DNA from: Valencia hispanica
Lineage: Eukaryota > Chordata > Actinopteri > Cyprinodontiformes > Valenciidae
DNA length: 64,000 bases
Assembly: GCA_963556495.2 (NCBI GenBank)
Contig: OY747715.1
Span: 19,134,739-19,198,738, forward strand
Reading direction: 5' to 3'
Each line of letters opens with the position of its first letter. The first letter of the stretch is position 1. Positions 21,101 through 32,360 of this stretch are shown here, piece by piece. The notes beneath the pieces are model-generated. The model was not told the origin of the DNA and made no database searches. It saw only the letters and a program-made list of their open reading frames with translations. The position numbers were made by a program, and so were the translations under genes.

Positions 21101-23368
21101 AAGTAAGATCCTTTTTAAAATTGTAGTTCAGGCAGCTCTGCGAGTGAAAGCTGGTGAATCGAAGGTGGACCTAAACTTTTCCTCCTTTTATTTTTCCTGT
21201 GTGAATAATGTAGGTATTTTATCTCAGAACTATTCTAAACACAAACAAACCCATGGCAAATGTTAGTTCTATTGTCAACTTTGACAATACGTTGAACTTT
21301 CAATTCCCTACTCTTTCTAAACTCTCCCTTTTACCATATAGCAGTAGTTGTAGATCAGAAATAGGGTTAGTGTCTTTATTCTTTATTTTTTTACTTAATC
21401 ATTAATGAGACTTTAGTTTAGTTCAATTTTATTCTTGATTCTGGTGCTCCTTTCTATTGATACCATAAAAGTCTATCCATTTTAATTCAAGCATAACTAT
21501 CCTTGTTTTATCCTACATAATTTATCCTGAGAAATAAACAGAAATATCCTGATTCTTCTAAAAAGTATAACAGAGATTGCTCAATGCGAAATTCTAAATT
21601 TATTGTCAAAAATGTTTTTTCCTTAACATCAATATTTATTCGAGCAACTTGCTGATACCACAAATACACAAAAAATGACAAGAAATAATTCAAGCAAATA
21701 ACTTGGATTTCTGCTCTTGGAGCTGAATAAAGTAAACAAAACAAAAAGGGAAGAGAGTGGGAGATCTGTTTTACTTTTCTCCATTTTTGAGATAGAATAA
21801 AAGCTTGAAACAAAATCAAAGAATCGGATGAAATCTTAAATGTCACACCATTTCCAAAGACAATAGCCTCTGTTAATCATATATGCATCCATGTGGCAGC
21901 TTATAACAAAATGCTTTAGCCTCTGAGTGAAAAAAAGAGACCACAATAAAATTACCGCTGGCCTCAGCTTAACAGATGACAGTGACTCCTGTTGTTCAGA
22001 AGACAATTGCATTACACCCTGCTAGAATCTCTTCGTTTCATCTGTCCCCTTACATCTTCACTGGGTTCAACGTGTGGACAGCCTGCAGACTTTTGTTGAT
22101 CGACTTTACAATCATCTTCATTAAAAACCCTGTACTGTACTTTGTGGCTGCAGCAAAGTAGAAGATGTAGGGCAAGCTGTTGGAGCAAGTGGGCAATAGT
22201 TCAGAGGAGCTTCTAAAACAGCAGTAGCAAGCACTAGTGAAAGCTTTGGCTCACTAACGGAGGGTTGCATTTACATACACCCACCATGTCTGTCTGCAAA
22301 AAGATTAATGGTGTTGAAAATGCAAACTGTATTCTGCTGACACACAAGGAGAGAATCATGCAAGGGCAAGAGGCCAACCGTGTGGGTGAAAAGGCTTCTG
22401 AATAAGAGTGAGCATCAAGAACCGGATCAGATTGACACAAATTGCGATTTCTTTTTGAGAAGCTACTTTTTAGAGTTATTAAAACATATCAGAGCTTTTA
22501 TCTAAGTTGTGGTGCGATATTACAACGTTGCTGTTTTAACTTCATAAAGTAATAATCAATGACAGAGCACTCTGACGTTGAGGTTAGTTTCAGTGGCACA
22601 GCTAAAAAAACAAAGTGTAGTCATGGTTAAAGAAAATTAAGGAATTTACATGATGGGGATTTCTTTAAATTATTTATGTTCAGTCATCGGCGGCTGTAGC
22701 ACACCTGTGTCATGCGTTAAAATATATTTATTTTTTTGTTTGATGTTCCAAAAACAGTTTCAACTTGGAAAGCAATTTTGAAGAGTGATGCTTAGTTCAT
22801 GTATCGATATATTCACATATTGTTAATTGAACATGTAGAAATGTTTAGTGTTTTAGCTTGTGCGTTTAAATTTCCATAATGCAGCATCTTGCAGAATTTG
22901 CAGTTAAGCAAACGTAAAAAAAGAAAGAAAAAAAGTGGAACCCCCACAGTGCTGCTCCTCCCCCACTTGTTTCTGTTAACTGCTTCAGTGAGGGCTACTA
23001 CATTTTTCCCACACTTGTAAGTGTGGGAGAAATTTAGTCACAAGACAAATTTGACTCTTTCGAAACACCAACAAATCTTCAATTGTGAAAACTGGGGACA
23101 GTCATAGCATGGAAAATAAAGTTGCACTACTCTTCACTTTTATTAACGCAAGGCTGTTTCCAAATTTTTTATTGGCAAGCTACTAAGCAGTTGACTAAGT
23201 AGCCCAACAAATTAAAAATCTTATATCAACTTATTACATTTTTGTTATTCTATGAAGGGTGACATGACGACAACAGATAATATTCTGTCATAAGGACCAA
23301 AAAAAAAACAATTAGTTTGTTTATGTATTAGTCAATAAAGCCAGATTAAAAAAACATTAAAACAAATG
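18118..23368. other. Intronic sequence; candidate conserved block near 20090-20420
   Basis: AT-rich, including an A24 run (19450-19473). No exon or transposon ends are recognised. The block 20090-20420 reads like a conserved non-coding element (dense TAATTA/ATTA motifs in moderately complex sequence). A perfect short hairpin CCCACACTT-GT-AAGTGTGGG lies near 23009-23028. Confidence 0.5.
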
Positions 23369-23376
23369 GTATAAAC

Positions 23377-24256
23377 CAGAGGTCCCCAACCCCCAGACCG
23401 GTACTGGGCCTTGGGTCATTTGGTACCAGGCTGCAGACCACAAAGAAAGAATAAATAACTTGCAGTATTTCCGTTTTATTTATTACAGCATCTAAACAGT
23501 GTTTTATTTTGAAAAATTACCAGATTCTCTCCATTATATTAGACTGTCTCACTCTTCATACATATCAAGACGCTTGCCTCAGTCAAGTGATACGTCACTG
23601 CTAAAAGCAAACCCACAAGCTAGCAAAATTAATAAAAACAGAGGTTTCTGAAAAGTATTTTTGGGAAAAGAAAAATATCCAGTGAAGTGACAGAAGAAGA
23701 GCCTACAACTTTCAAGAAAATGAAAGCTACATTTAGCAGACAATACCAGGAGTCATACTTAAAATATGGATTTCTCACGCAGGGAATTTCCATGTACCAA
23801 ACCCCCGGTTTGCTTAATATATGGCAAACAGCTTTCTAATGAAGCAATGAAACCTTTAAAACTACCACAGACAGACAGTCCGTTACACAGAAACAGCCAC
23901 CAGGGTCCCACTGATTCAGAGTTTTATTGAGTTGTATTTTTCATGCACTTTATATTTATTTTTTGGGTAAATTTTATTTTAAAGGCATGTTTGTTTAAAA
24001 GTTACTATAGCGATCAGAAGGCGTTATAGGGCAGAGAGGATGTTACTCATGTTATGTTGATGTCGCAATGATACAGGGACGCTGCTAATAAAGTTACCGC
24101 CACACATTGGTTTTACATTTATTATTATTATATTTAAAAAATAACCACATTTTTTATGCTGGTAATTTCTTTTTATTTTGTTGAATTTATTTGCTGGTCT
24201 GTGTGAATATTGTCTGATATTAAACCAGTCTGGCAAAAAAAGGTTGGGGACCACTG
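23377..24256 (+). mobile_element. hAT transposon relic (CAGNGGTCCCCAACC ends)
   Basis: The termini CAGAGGTCCCCAACC and GGTTGGGGACCACTG are flanked by an 8-bp duplication with one difference (GTATAAAC 23369-23376, GCATAAAC 24257-24264). The subterminal GACCGGTACTGGGCC and ATTTGGTACCAGGCTGCA are typical of this hAT group. Inside is a transposase N-terminal remnant, FSRQYQESYLKYGF, and then a BED-like CLIYGKQLSNEAMKPLKL in another frame. Confidence 0.88.
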
Positions 24257-24264
24257 GCATAAAC

Positions 24265-26014
24265 AACATTAACATTACCTGTGATTTTCAATATGTTTAA
24301 TTTTTGAAGCAATTTCCTGTTTGAACTGAGTACAATTAATCATGTTATAGATTATACTATACAGTGGAGAGCTTAAGGTCTTTAATCTGGAAGATATTTT
24401 TTATGCCTTTATTATGTGTAAGCTGTTTGTAACAGAATAATAGCTGCCATGTTTTAACCCAATAACATGTCATCTTTTATCAAATTGCTTCCTCATACTA
24501 TTAAAATCTTAGGAGGCTTCTAATTTCTCAGGTTGCAAATTATTACACACATGCATTTCATTTGATTCCACTCTGGTCCAACACATAACACACAAAACTG
24601 TGCAGTCTGATGTATTACCACTGCACATAGTTAAATATTTATAAACAATTCGAAGCCTGATGCAATGTTTGCTTGACTATCACCGTGGCCTTTGATGAGC
24701 GTTTCGTTTTCTTGGCCCGAAGTAAATTAGGAGAAATCCATACCTGGTTAGAGTGACATACTGACAGAAGAACTAAAATGAGGGACGTTTGTTGCTTTCT
24801 GTGTTTGACTTTTAACAGCCTGTAAGTTGTAATTTTTCTCTTGCTATATTTATCTGGCTGACATTAAAGGCTGATTCTATCGCCTCATGTTCACCCGAAT
24901 GTTTCACCCGTAAAGAGATGCACACATGATGAAAGAGGACAATCATTAACCAGGTAAAACCAAATAGAATTCCCTTCATGTAATTTTTTTAATTCATTTT
25001 TTTTCCTCATCAATACCAAATGACATTTAAGGAATACGTACATCAAAAAAAGAAAAGAAAAAATGACTTAAGAGATAAGAGGAAAAAAGATTGTAAAAAT
25101 ATTTTCCCACTTTGAAGACAGATGAGGTAGTTGGATAAAAATTACAGAAAAACAAGATAAAGCAATAAAGACTGATCTAGCAGAGGCCAGCACAACAAAA
25201 ATCGAAAACGTGCCAAGTTTGGTCGGTTCTGACAACAGTATGGAGCAGTGCAGGCCGAAACACCTCCTTTCCTAACATGACTGCTTCCTATGGGAAGCCA
25301 GGTGGAATATGATCCGCACAGTGGCCCTGGCTGGGGAAGGAAAGAATCCTCTGAATGTTAGCTTTCACTCAGGTGAGCTGACTGATGGGTGACCTGGACT
25401 TTTTCCTCCTGATATTGTGATCTAGATATCAACAGATATGATGTAAGCCACAAGCTTTTATAAAGGGAAATTACACCTGCCTCTGTCAACAGACTGGAGA
25501 ACTGTGCATGTTTGCAGACATAAAATAAAACATGATTGATTTAATATTAGACCATCAGAGGTCGATGTTTGCAAAATATAAAAAATAGACAAGTTTTTAT
25601 ATTTTGAGATAAAAGGCTTATAAATCAGCCACGAAAATGGAAAATCCAAATAACCATTTATGTAGTGCATCAACACACAATTCTGATTTAATCTCAGCAA
25701 CTGTGGGGGAAAAAAAAAACCAGCATCTGCTGCATTGATTTAATGGAGGTAAACAAAACCATTAGTGGTGAAAGTAGCACTTTTCACCACAGGTCAACAT
25801 TAATGGATCAACCACAATAAAGCACCGTCCCTTCAAACAAATGCATCAGTGGTAGGCTCTAGACAGGATGCATGTATTAACTCGCCCATGACACAAACAC
25901 ACGAATGCGGACATTTACTTCTCCATTAATGTTCACAAGAGCTCCTGTGTGCTGAATTTGGAGATCATCAAAGCTCACCGCTCCTGGGTTCTTTTCATTT
26001 TGGGTCAACATGTG
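24265..26014. other. Intronic sequence; candidate conserved block 24640-24960
   Basis: No exon. The segment 24640-24960 has higher complexity than its surroundings, with several homeodomain-like and E-box-like words. The rest is AT-rich. Confidence 0.45.
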
Positions 26015-26017
26015 TTC

Positions 26018-29000
26018 AATTCAAATTCAAAAATACTTTATTGATCCCAGAGGGAAATTCAGTGTTGGTATAGCTCATATAATTAATTCTTTAAGGAGTT
26101 GTTGTAGATGATGATGGCTGTGGGCAGGAAGGATTTCCTGTAGCGGTCTGTATTGCAGCGAAACTGAAGAAGCCTCCGACTAAAGACACTCTGTTGTTGT
26201 ATGACTGTCTCATGAAGAGGATGCTCAGGGTTGTCTATAATCTTTTTGATTTTAGGAAGAATCCTTCTTTGCATTATTATCTCCAGATTTTCCATAGTTG
26301 TCCCAAGAACAGAACCAGCCTTCTTTATCAGGTTGTTTAGCCGTTTTAAATCCCTGGCTCTGATGCTGCTACCCCAACAGATGACGTCTGAAGAGATTAC
26401 ACTCTCCACAACAGACTTGTAGAAGATCTCCAGCATCTTGCTGCAAACCTTGAAGGACCTAAGCTTCCTCAAGAAGTACAGTCTGCTCTGTCCCTTCTTG
26501 TAGACGGTTTCACTGTTGCGCCTCCAGTCCAGTCTGTTGTCAAGGTGAGCTCCGAGGTATTTATACTCCTCAACCACCTCCACTTCTTCTCCCATGATGG
26601 AAACAGTTTTTGACTTATCCCTGTTTCTTCTGAAATCTACAATCATCTCCTTTGTTTTGTTCACATTCAAGGTGAGACGATTGTTTCCACACCATGTCAC
26701 AAAGTGGTCCACCAGCTCTCTGTATTCAGCTTCTTGTCCATCTCTGATTCACCCGACAATTGCAGAGTCATCCGAGTATTTCTGCAGATGACTGGTCTCC
26801 GATTTGTACTGGAAGTCTGAGGTGTACAGAGTGAAAAGGAGTGGTGAGAGTACGGTCCCCTGTGGTGCTCCTGTGCTGCTGACCACCTGGTTTGACACAC
26901 AATTCTTCAGTCTCACAAACTGTGGTCTGCTTGTCAGGTAGTCATTGATCCAGCCGATTGTTGAGGGCTCCACCTGTGTCTTCAGGAGTTTCTGACAAAG
27001 CAAATCAGGCTGAATTGTGTTAAATGCACTGGAGAAATCAAAGAACATGATCCTCACAGTGCTGCCTGCTTTGTCCAGATGACAGTGGGTTGGTTGAAGT
27101 AGGTGGATGATGGCATCTTCAACTCCAACTCCACAGCGATAAGCAAACTGCAGTGGGTCCTGATACGTTGCCCAATATGATAGATGGAAGAGATGGCTTG
27201 AACTTCTTCTTTCTCTGCCAACAGGAGTCTCTCCAGGACCTTCATGATGTGGGATGTCAGGGCAACGGGTCTATAGTCATTGATGACTGATGGGTGAGTT
27301 TTTTTGGTTACTGGAACAAGGCAGGATGTCTTCCACAACACTGGAACCTTCTCCTGGGTTAGACTAAGGTTGAAGAGGCGTGCAGAATCCCACAGAGCTG
27401 CTCTGCACAGGCCTTCAGGACTCTGGGGCTGACACCATCTGGACCTGCAGCCTTGTTCTGGTTCAGTTTCTCCAGCTGCCTCTTCACCTGACTTTTGGAG
27501 ACAGACAAGTGGGAGGGGGAGGCAAAGGGGTAGCAGCATTTCCTGACTTGGTTGAAGTCAAACTTGTGGAAGCAGAAGAGTCCATGACTGAGGTGAAGGA
27601 TAAAACATCCGAGGTGTAACAGGAAAACTGTTGATCAGAGGAGAGTGGGATATCTGTTTGGCTGGGAACAGGAGAGGGGGATGCTGAGCTAGTTCCTGAA
27701 CTGAACCTGTTGAAGAATATGTTCGGTTCATTGGCTCTGTCCAGACTTCCATCTATCCAATCCTTCCTGTCTTTAAAACCTGTGATCTTTCTCATTCCTG
27801 ACCAGACATCTCTGATATTGTTCCTCTGTAGTTTGTTCTCCAGCTTCTTCCTGTATGCCTCCTTGCTGTCTCTGATCTTGACCTTAAGTTGCTTCTGTGT
27901 ACTCCTCAGTAATTCCCTGTCTCCCTCTCTGAAGGCTCTTTTTTTCTTGTTTAGCAGTTCCTTCAGGTCACTGGTGATCCAGGGTTTGTTATTAGGGAAG
28001 CATCTCACTGTTCTGGTGGGGATGATGTTGTCAGCACAGAAGTTTATATAGTCAGTCACACACTCGGTCATGGCATTGATGTCCTCTCCATGTACTTGGC
28101 AAAGAGTCATCCAGTCTGTGGTTGCAAAACAACCCTGCAGGGCTTCTTCAGCTTCGTGTGACCATTTTCTCACAGTTTGTTTTGTCACAGGTTGCCTCTG
28201 AACAAGTGGTTTATATTCTGAACAGAGAAAAACAAGATTGTGATCTGATTGTCCCGAAGGAGGTCTTGGTTTGGACATGTATGAATCCTTTACATTTGCA
28301 TAAAACAAATCCAAGGTCCTGTTTTCTCCTGTAGAGCAGCTGACAAACTGTTGAAATGTTGGAAGTGTAGTAGAGAGCGAGGCATGATTAAAATCACCAG
28401 ATATTGCCACAAATGCATTGGGGTGCTGTGTCTGTAGCTTAGCAACAACGGAACTGATGACATCACATGCAGTGTCGGCAACGGCTGAAGGTGGAATGTA
28501 AACAACTGCCAAAATTACACTGGTAAACTCTCTTGGTAAATAATATGGACGAAAACTCACTGCCAAGAGTTCGACATCTGGGCTGCAGAGACGACACTTC
28601 ACAGTAACATGTCCTGGATGACACCATCTTTTGTTGACAAGCACTGCTACTCCACCACCATTTCTTTTTCTGCTCGTTTTCAGATCTCTGTCTGCTCGTA
28701 CAGTCAGGAAGCCTGGCAGACAGACGTTTGAGTCGGGAATATGATCCAGTAGCCACGTCTCAGTAAAACACATAACACTGCATTCACGGTACTCTGGCTG
28801 AGTCCTTGTAAGGGCTTGGAGTTCATCCATCTTGTTAGCCAGTGATCTTACGTTGCCCAATATGATAGATGGAAGAGATGGCTTGAACTTCTTCTTTCTC
28901 TGTCTCCTTTTCGCTCCTACTCTGCATCCATGTCTCCTCCTTATCAACTCATCAGGGATTTGTGGCTTCAGTTGAGGTATTATTTCAGCTTTTGCTATGT

Positions 29001-29070
29001 TAATCAGCTGCTCCCGGCTGTAAACCACATTGTTGCCATGGTTATGCATCATAACAAATTGTCAAAAAGA
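26018..29070 (-). mobile_element. Rex1-like (CR1-group) non-LTR retrotransposon, nearly complete ORF2 but broken
   Basis: On the minus strand an AP-type endonuclease is followed by reverse transcriptase and a short 3' tail ending in TTTTGAATTTGAATTGAA. Endonuclease motifs: LGNVRSLANKMDEL, CFTETWL, GDFNHASL and SGQSDHNLVF. RT motifs: FFDFSSAFNTIQP, STGAPQGTVLSPLLFTLYTS, YSDDSAIVG and NKTKEMIVDFRR. Domain order and the tail suggest the Rex1 family of fish; the assignment is from memory. Breaks: a frame change near 27500, a foreign 54-bp patch at 27164-27217, a frame change near 27055 and a stop right after SDDSAIVG. It also differs from a full element in that the N-terminus begins close to the ATG at 29052. 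Confidence 0.9.
26083..29052 (-). pseudogene. Rex1-like ORF2 protein (endonuclease-RT), frame-broken
   Basis: The first open part (27484-29052, 522 residues) contains the complete endonuclease and the linker to RT. It is followed by RT palm pieces at 27054-27539 and 26749-27057, and the thumb/C-terminal part at 26083-26712 (YKYLGAHLDNRLDW, LYFLRKLRSF, ending YNNSLKN). Catalytic RT aspartates (FDF, SDD) are present. The number of breaks is small, so the copy is fairly young, but it cannot encode one continuous protein. Confidence 0.88.
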
Positions 29071-29191
29071 GAAAAATGTACAGCAAAAATCCTTCCAGCT
29101 TCACAGCACCAAAAACTAGATAGTATACAGGTTAAAAAAAATGCAATCTTTAAGAAAAAAGAGGAACCATGTACAAAAAACCAAAACTTAA

Positions 29192-29838
29192 AGGTTGGAT
29201 ATGGAACTTGAACACTATAGCGACATCTAGTGGGTCTAAGTTGTAGCTACAACAATGGAAAAATAATTCCAGCTGTTGGGTTGCCTGGTTCGCTGCCGAT
29301 ACGCCCAGTTACCAGCCTGAACTGCGTCCAGTGAGGAATGTATTTAAGAGCAGTTTAACTGACAGCTAAAGTTAGCAAGTGACTTACCTTACCGATCCAG
29401 GAGGAAAGTCGCCGTTTCCGCGTGTGTTTGACGCCGTGGACATGTTTTATGTGGGTCCATCTAGTGTAGGCTTCCCGTAAAACTACTCTAGTTTCTGTTC
29501 TTCTCCGGTCACTCCTCTCCTGAGACGGACAACGATATCTCCTCTAGGGCTCTGAAGCTGCTGCTTGACTTGCATACTCAGCCATTTTTTCCCAATACCA
29601 GCCAAGTTGTACGACCACATAGTTGGATCATAGAGACCGTATCTGGCACCACTACTGGCGGTAGGTGTAAACATTACGTCATTGTCGTGCCTGTTAAAAT
29701 TGAGATTTTATTATATTTTAATACTATTTCATTATATTTAAATTAAAATGATTTCATTTTGCACCATTTGAAACACCCGTGGAGGTATTATTATTATTTT
29801 TTAAATAGCTTTTTATGAAAATGTTCCATATTCAACCT
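29192..29838 (-). mobile_element. TTAA-flanked non-autonomous DNA element with a coding remnant
   Basis: The terminal inverted repeats AGGTTGGATATGGAAC and GTTCCATATTCAACCT (one mismatch) lie inside TTAA on both sides (29188-29191, 29839-29842). The minus strand carries REAYTRWTHIKHVHGVK and, one frameshift later, THAETATFLLDR followed by a donor-like GTAAGT (about 29380-29490). That resembles the RW..LK...G.KT.AE.A.FLLD motif found in fish transposon- or zinc-finger-related proteins. Upstream is a 63-residue open piece (29483-29674). Confidence 0.7.
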
Positions 29839-29842
29839 TTAA

Positions 29843-32302
29843 TATGTAGCCAACAGAACCACTCCAACATGCAGCCACCCAGAGCAGCGCAATTCTAGAA
29901 TTGTTGTTGAATTGTGTTGCTAAGGAGAGAGGCTCCCTGTTCTGGGACTGCATCCTAATCGGGAAGCATTTGGTAATCTAGAACATGCTTCTTCTTTTTT
30001 CTTCACTTTCACATTTACATGAGATTTATATTTTCTTGTGGATGTTATCTTTTGATCTAAGATGACTTGAGTGAAGGCTTCTGGATAGTGTGGTTGGCTG
30101 ACTATAAAAACCCTTTCAAGGACCATTACAATCAAGAAAGAAAAAAGATCTGATGAAAAAAAAATATGATGAACTCTAAAATCTGAGTTAGAGCAACTGT
30201 CAAAAAGATACAATCCAACTTTGCTGCATTAGATTAAGCCTTCATGTTATTATGCCATTACAGTTTTTTTTTTTATTGCACAGTGTGTGTCGGCCTTAAA
30301 ACACTAGAGAGCTAGCACGGTATTTTAAAAGGTTATAGAAATATTCCCTTTTTAACAGATCTACACAATGGTGGCGACCTAAAAAACCCCCGGAAGAAAT
30401 TAGTATCAGTTACAGTTAGTAAACATTTAATGAATAAACCAGTTAACATACCCTAACAAATAACATGCTGTATGCAATTTATTTTACTGTCAGACATGGT
30501 AACCTTAGTGGCTTGTTGCAAACATGTAATACAAACAGCGTTACTGTGCAGAGGGTAGTAGTATCCAGGTAATGCCTGAAGGTGTCCTTTGGTTTTGTTT
30601 AAGGCAAATGCATACATTTCTAAACAGCCAACTTGATCTTTTTTTCAACTGAGGGAAACTTGTAGGATAACTATTTTTCTTCAGCACACACTGACTGCTG
30701 GATTACAGTTCCTCCAGATCAAAAAGCAGAAATGTCCCCCCCCCCAAAAAAAAACCTTCAAAGAAAAAGTTAATTTTAATAAAACCTTTACTTTAGAACT
30801 ACAGTTGTGTAGGTTTATACACAACATTGGTTTTGTTATAACAACTCTGTTATTTCAGCTGGTATTCAGATTTTTCCAAAATGCAGCTGCTAGCTTCTTC
30901 CCAAAGATGTCCGGTTCCACAAAGAAATTAATTAATAAATCACATCATCTGGTAGAATCATTAATTTAAATAATTCACCTTTGTTGAAAAAGAATAATGT
31001 TAAAACTATACATTCTCTGCATCTGTGCGGTTATTGTAAAACCAATTGAATGCACCTTAATCTGCTTTGCACAATGTATAATTCATCATAACCTTATCCC
31101 ATCTAATTTGCAGCCAAAAAAGTGTCCTCCACAATTATTAGATATGTGGCAAAGATGGGTAAGAGGCTTGAAATTAATTCATGTTGTTAAATGATGTTGT
31201 CACAGCACCATAATCTGACACTAAAATAAATCCTGTAGTTCTCTAGCAGTGCAATTTGAAGAAGTGTTTTTTCTCACTGTGTGTTGTGGTAAGCTAAAGA
31301 CCCTCCTCGAGCCTCAGTTGTCTTTTGTAAACACCTTAAATACTGCTCTTACTGCAGAGATCCGCAAGTCTACATGAAGGCTTTTTTCTTTCTTGAAGTC
31401 ATTTCCACATAAATCAAACTTACTCAAATGTCATGTTCTCTTTTCTTTCCTACTTTGAAGAGTGGCTGAAAGAAATAGGGGCCTCTAAAATGTCAATTTT
31501 TCACAAAATGAGGAAGTCATGATTACACATGAAAAGTTGCTCAACTGCAAGAAGTGTTCGGTTTCCCAATAAGAGCAACAGATTATTTGATGGAAAACAA
31601 TAATTTTTCACAGTGATATTCTTTTTCAACTCACTAAATGTGTCAGAGTGAGATTACATAAATGAAAAAAAGATTACATTTCTTTTAAAGCTTTTTACAC
31701 CTCTTTACCAAGGGTGCCAATTACACAAGTTCAATGATTTAATCTTTTTTATTTTCTTAATAGTCAAACTTTAAACAGTTTTCATCCTATCTGCTCTGTG
31801 TGCAGGGTCCCATCACAGCAGGCTGCAGGGGTATGCCTGTGTCTGTGCCTTTAATTTAAGGTCCTGTGATCGCTGGCTCTTTTGCGCTAGTCTTTGAAAA
31901 CAAACATGGCGGATAGAGCATTTCACTACTCTCCAATGAGTCCTATTATGAAAGATTTTTCAAAGATAGCAAGATGGTTTTGAAGTATAAAAGTATTGAC
32001 CAGACCTTACAGTATTAAAAATGCATTTAACTTAGTTCCTGTTTAGTCACATTTACATCCTTTTGAAAACATCTCCAAGAATCAAATTTGAGTAGTAAAA
32101 TTATTTAATAATAAATGGAATTAATTAGAGCCAGTCATTTAAAGAGATATCCTCTTTTACTAGACTTTTACTAGGCCATAAAAAGGCCACATGCAACTTT
32201 CTTTTTGTTAAGCTGGAAAAAAATCTAGATATAAGTCATACAGAAAATGTTGTTTACATTTTATTTTGAGGTATGCTCAATGTGTTTAAAAAATATTTTG
32301 GG
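29843..32302. other. Intronic sequence without recognised features
   Basis: AT-rich unique sequence with a T run at 30264-30274 and a C run at 30737-30746. No exon or element ends. Confidence 0.55.
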
Positions 32303-32360
32303 AAAAAATGTTTTCAGTGAAAAAATGTTTTCAGTGAAAAAATGTTTTCAGTGAAAAAAT
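32303..32360. repeat. 17-bp tandem repeat, 3.4 copies
   Basis: The unit AAAAAATGTTTTCAGTG is repeated head to tail without visible divergence. Confidence 0.95.

Noticed and set aside
21508..21846. 112-residue minus-strand frame
   Set aside because: AT-rich sequence, no motif, no context; chance ORF.
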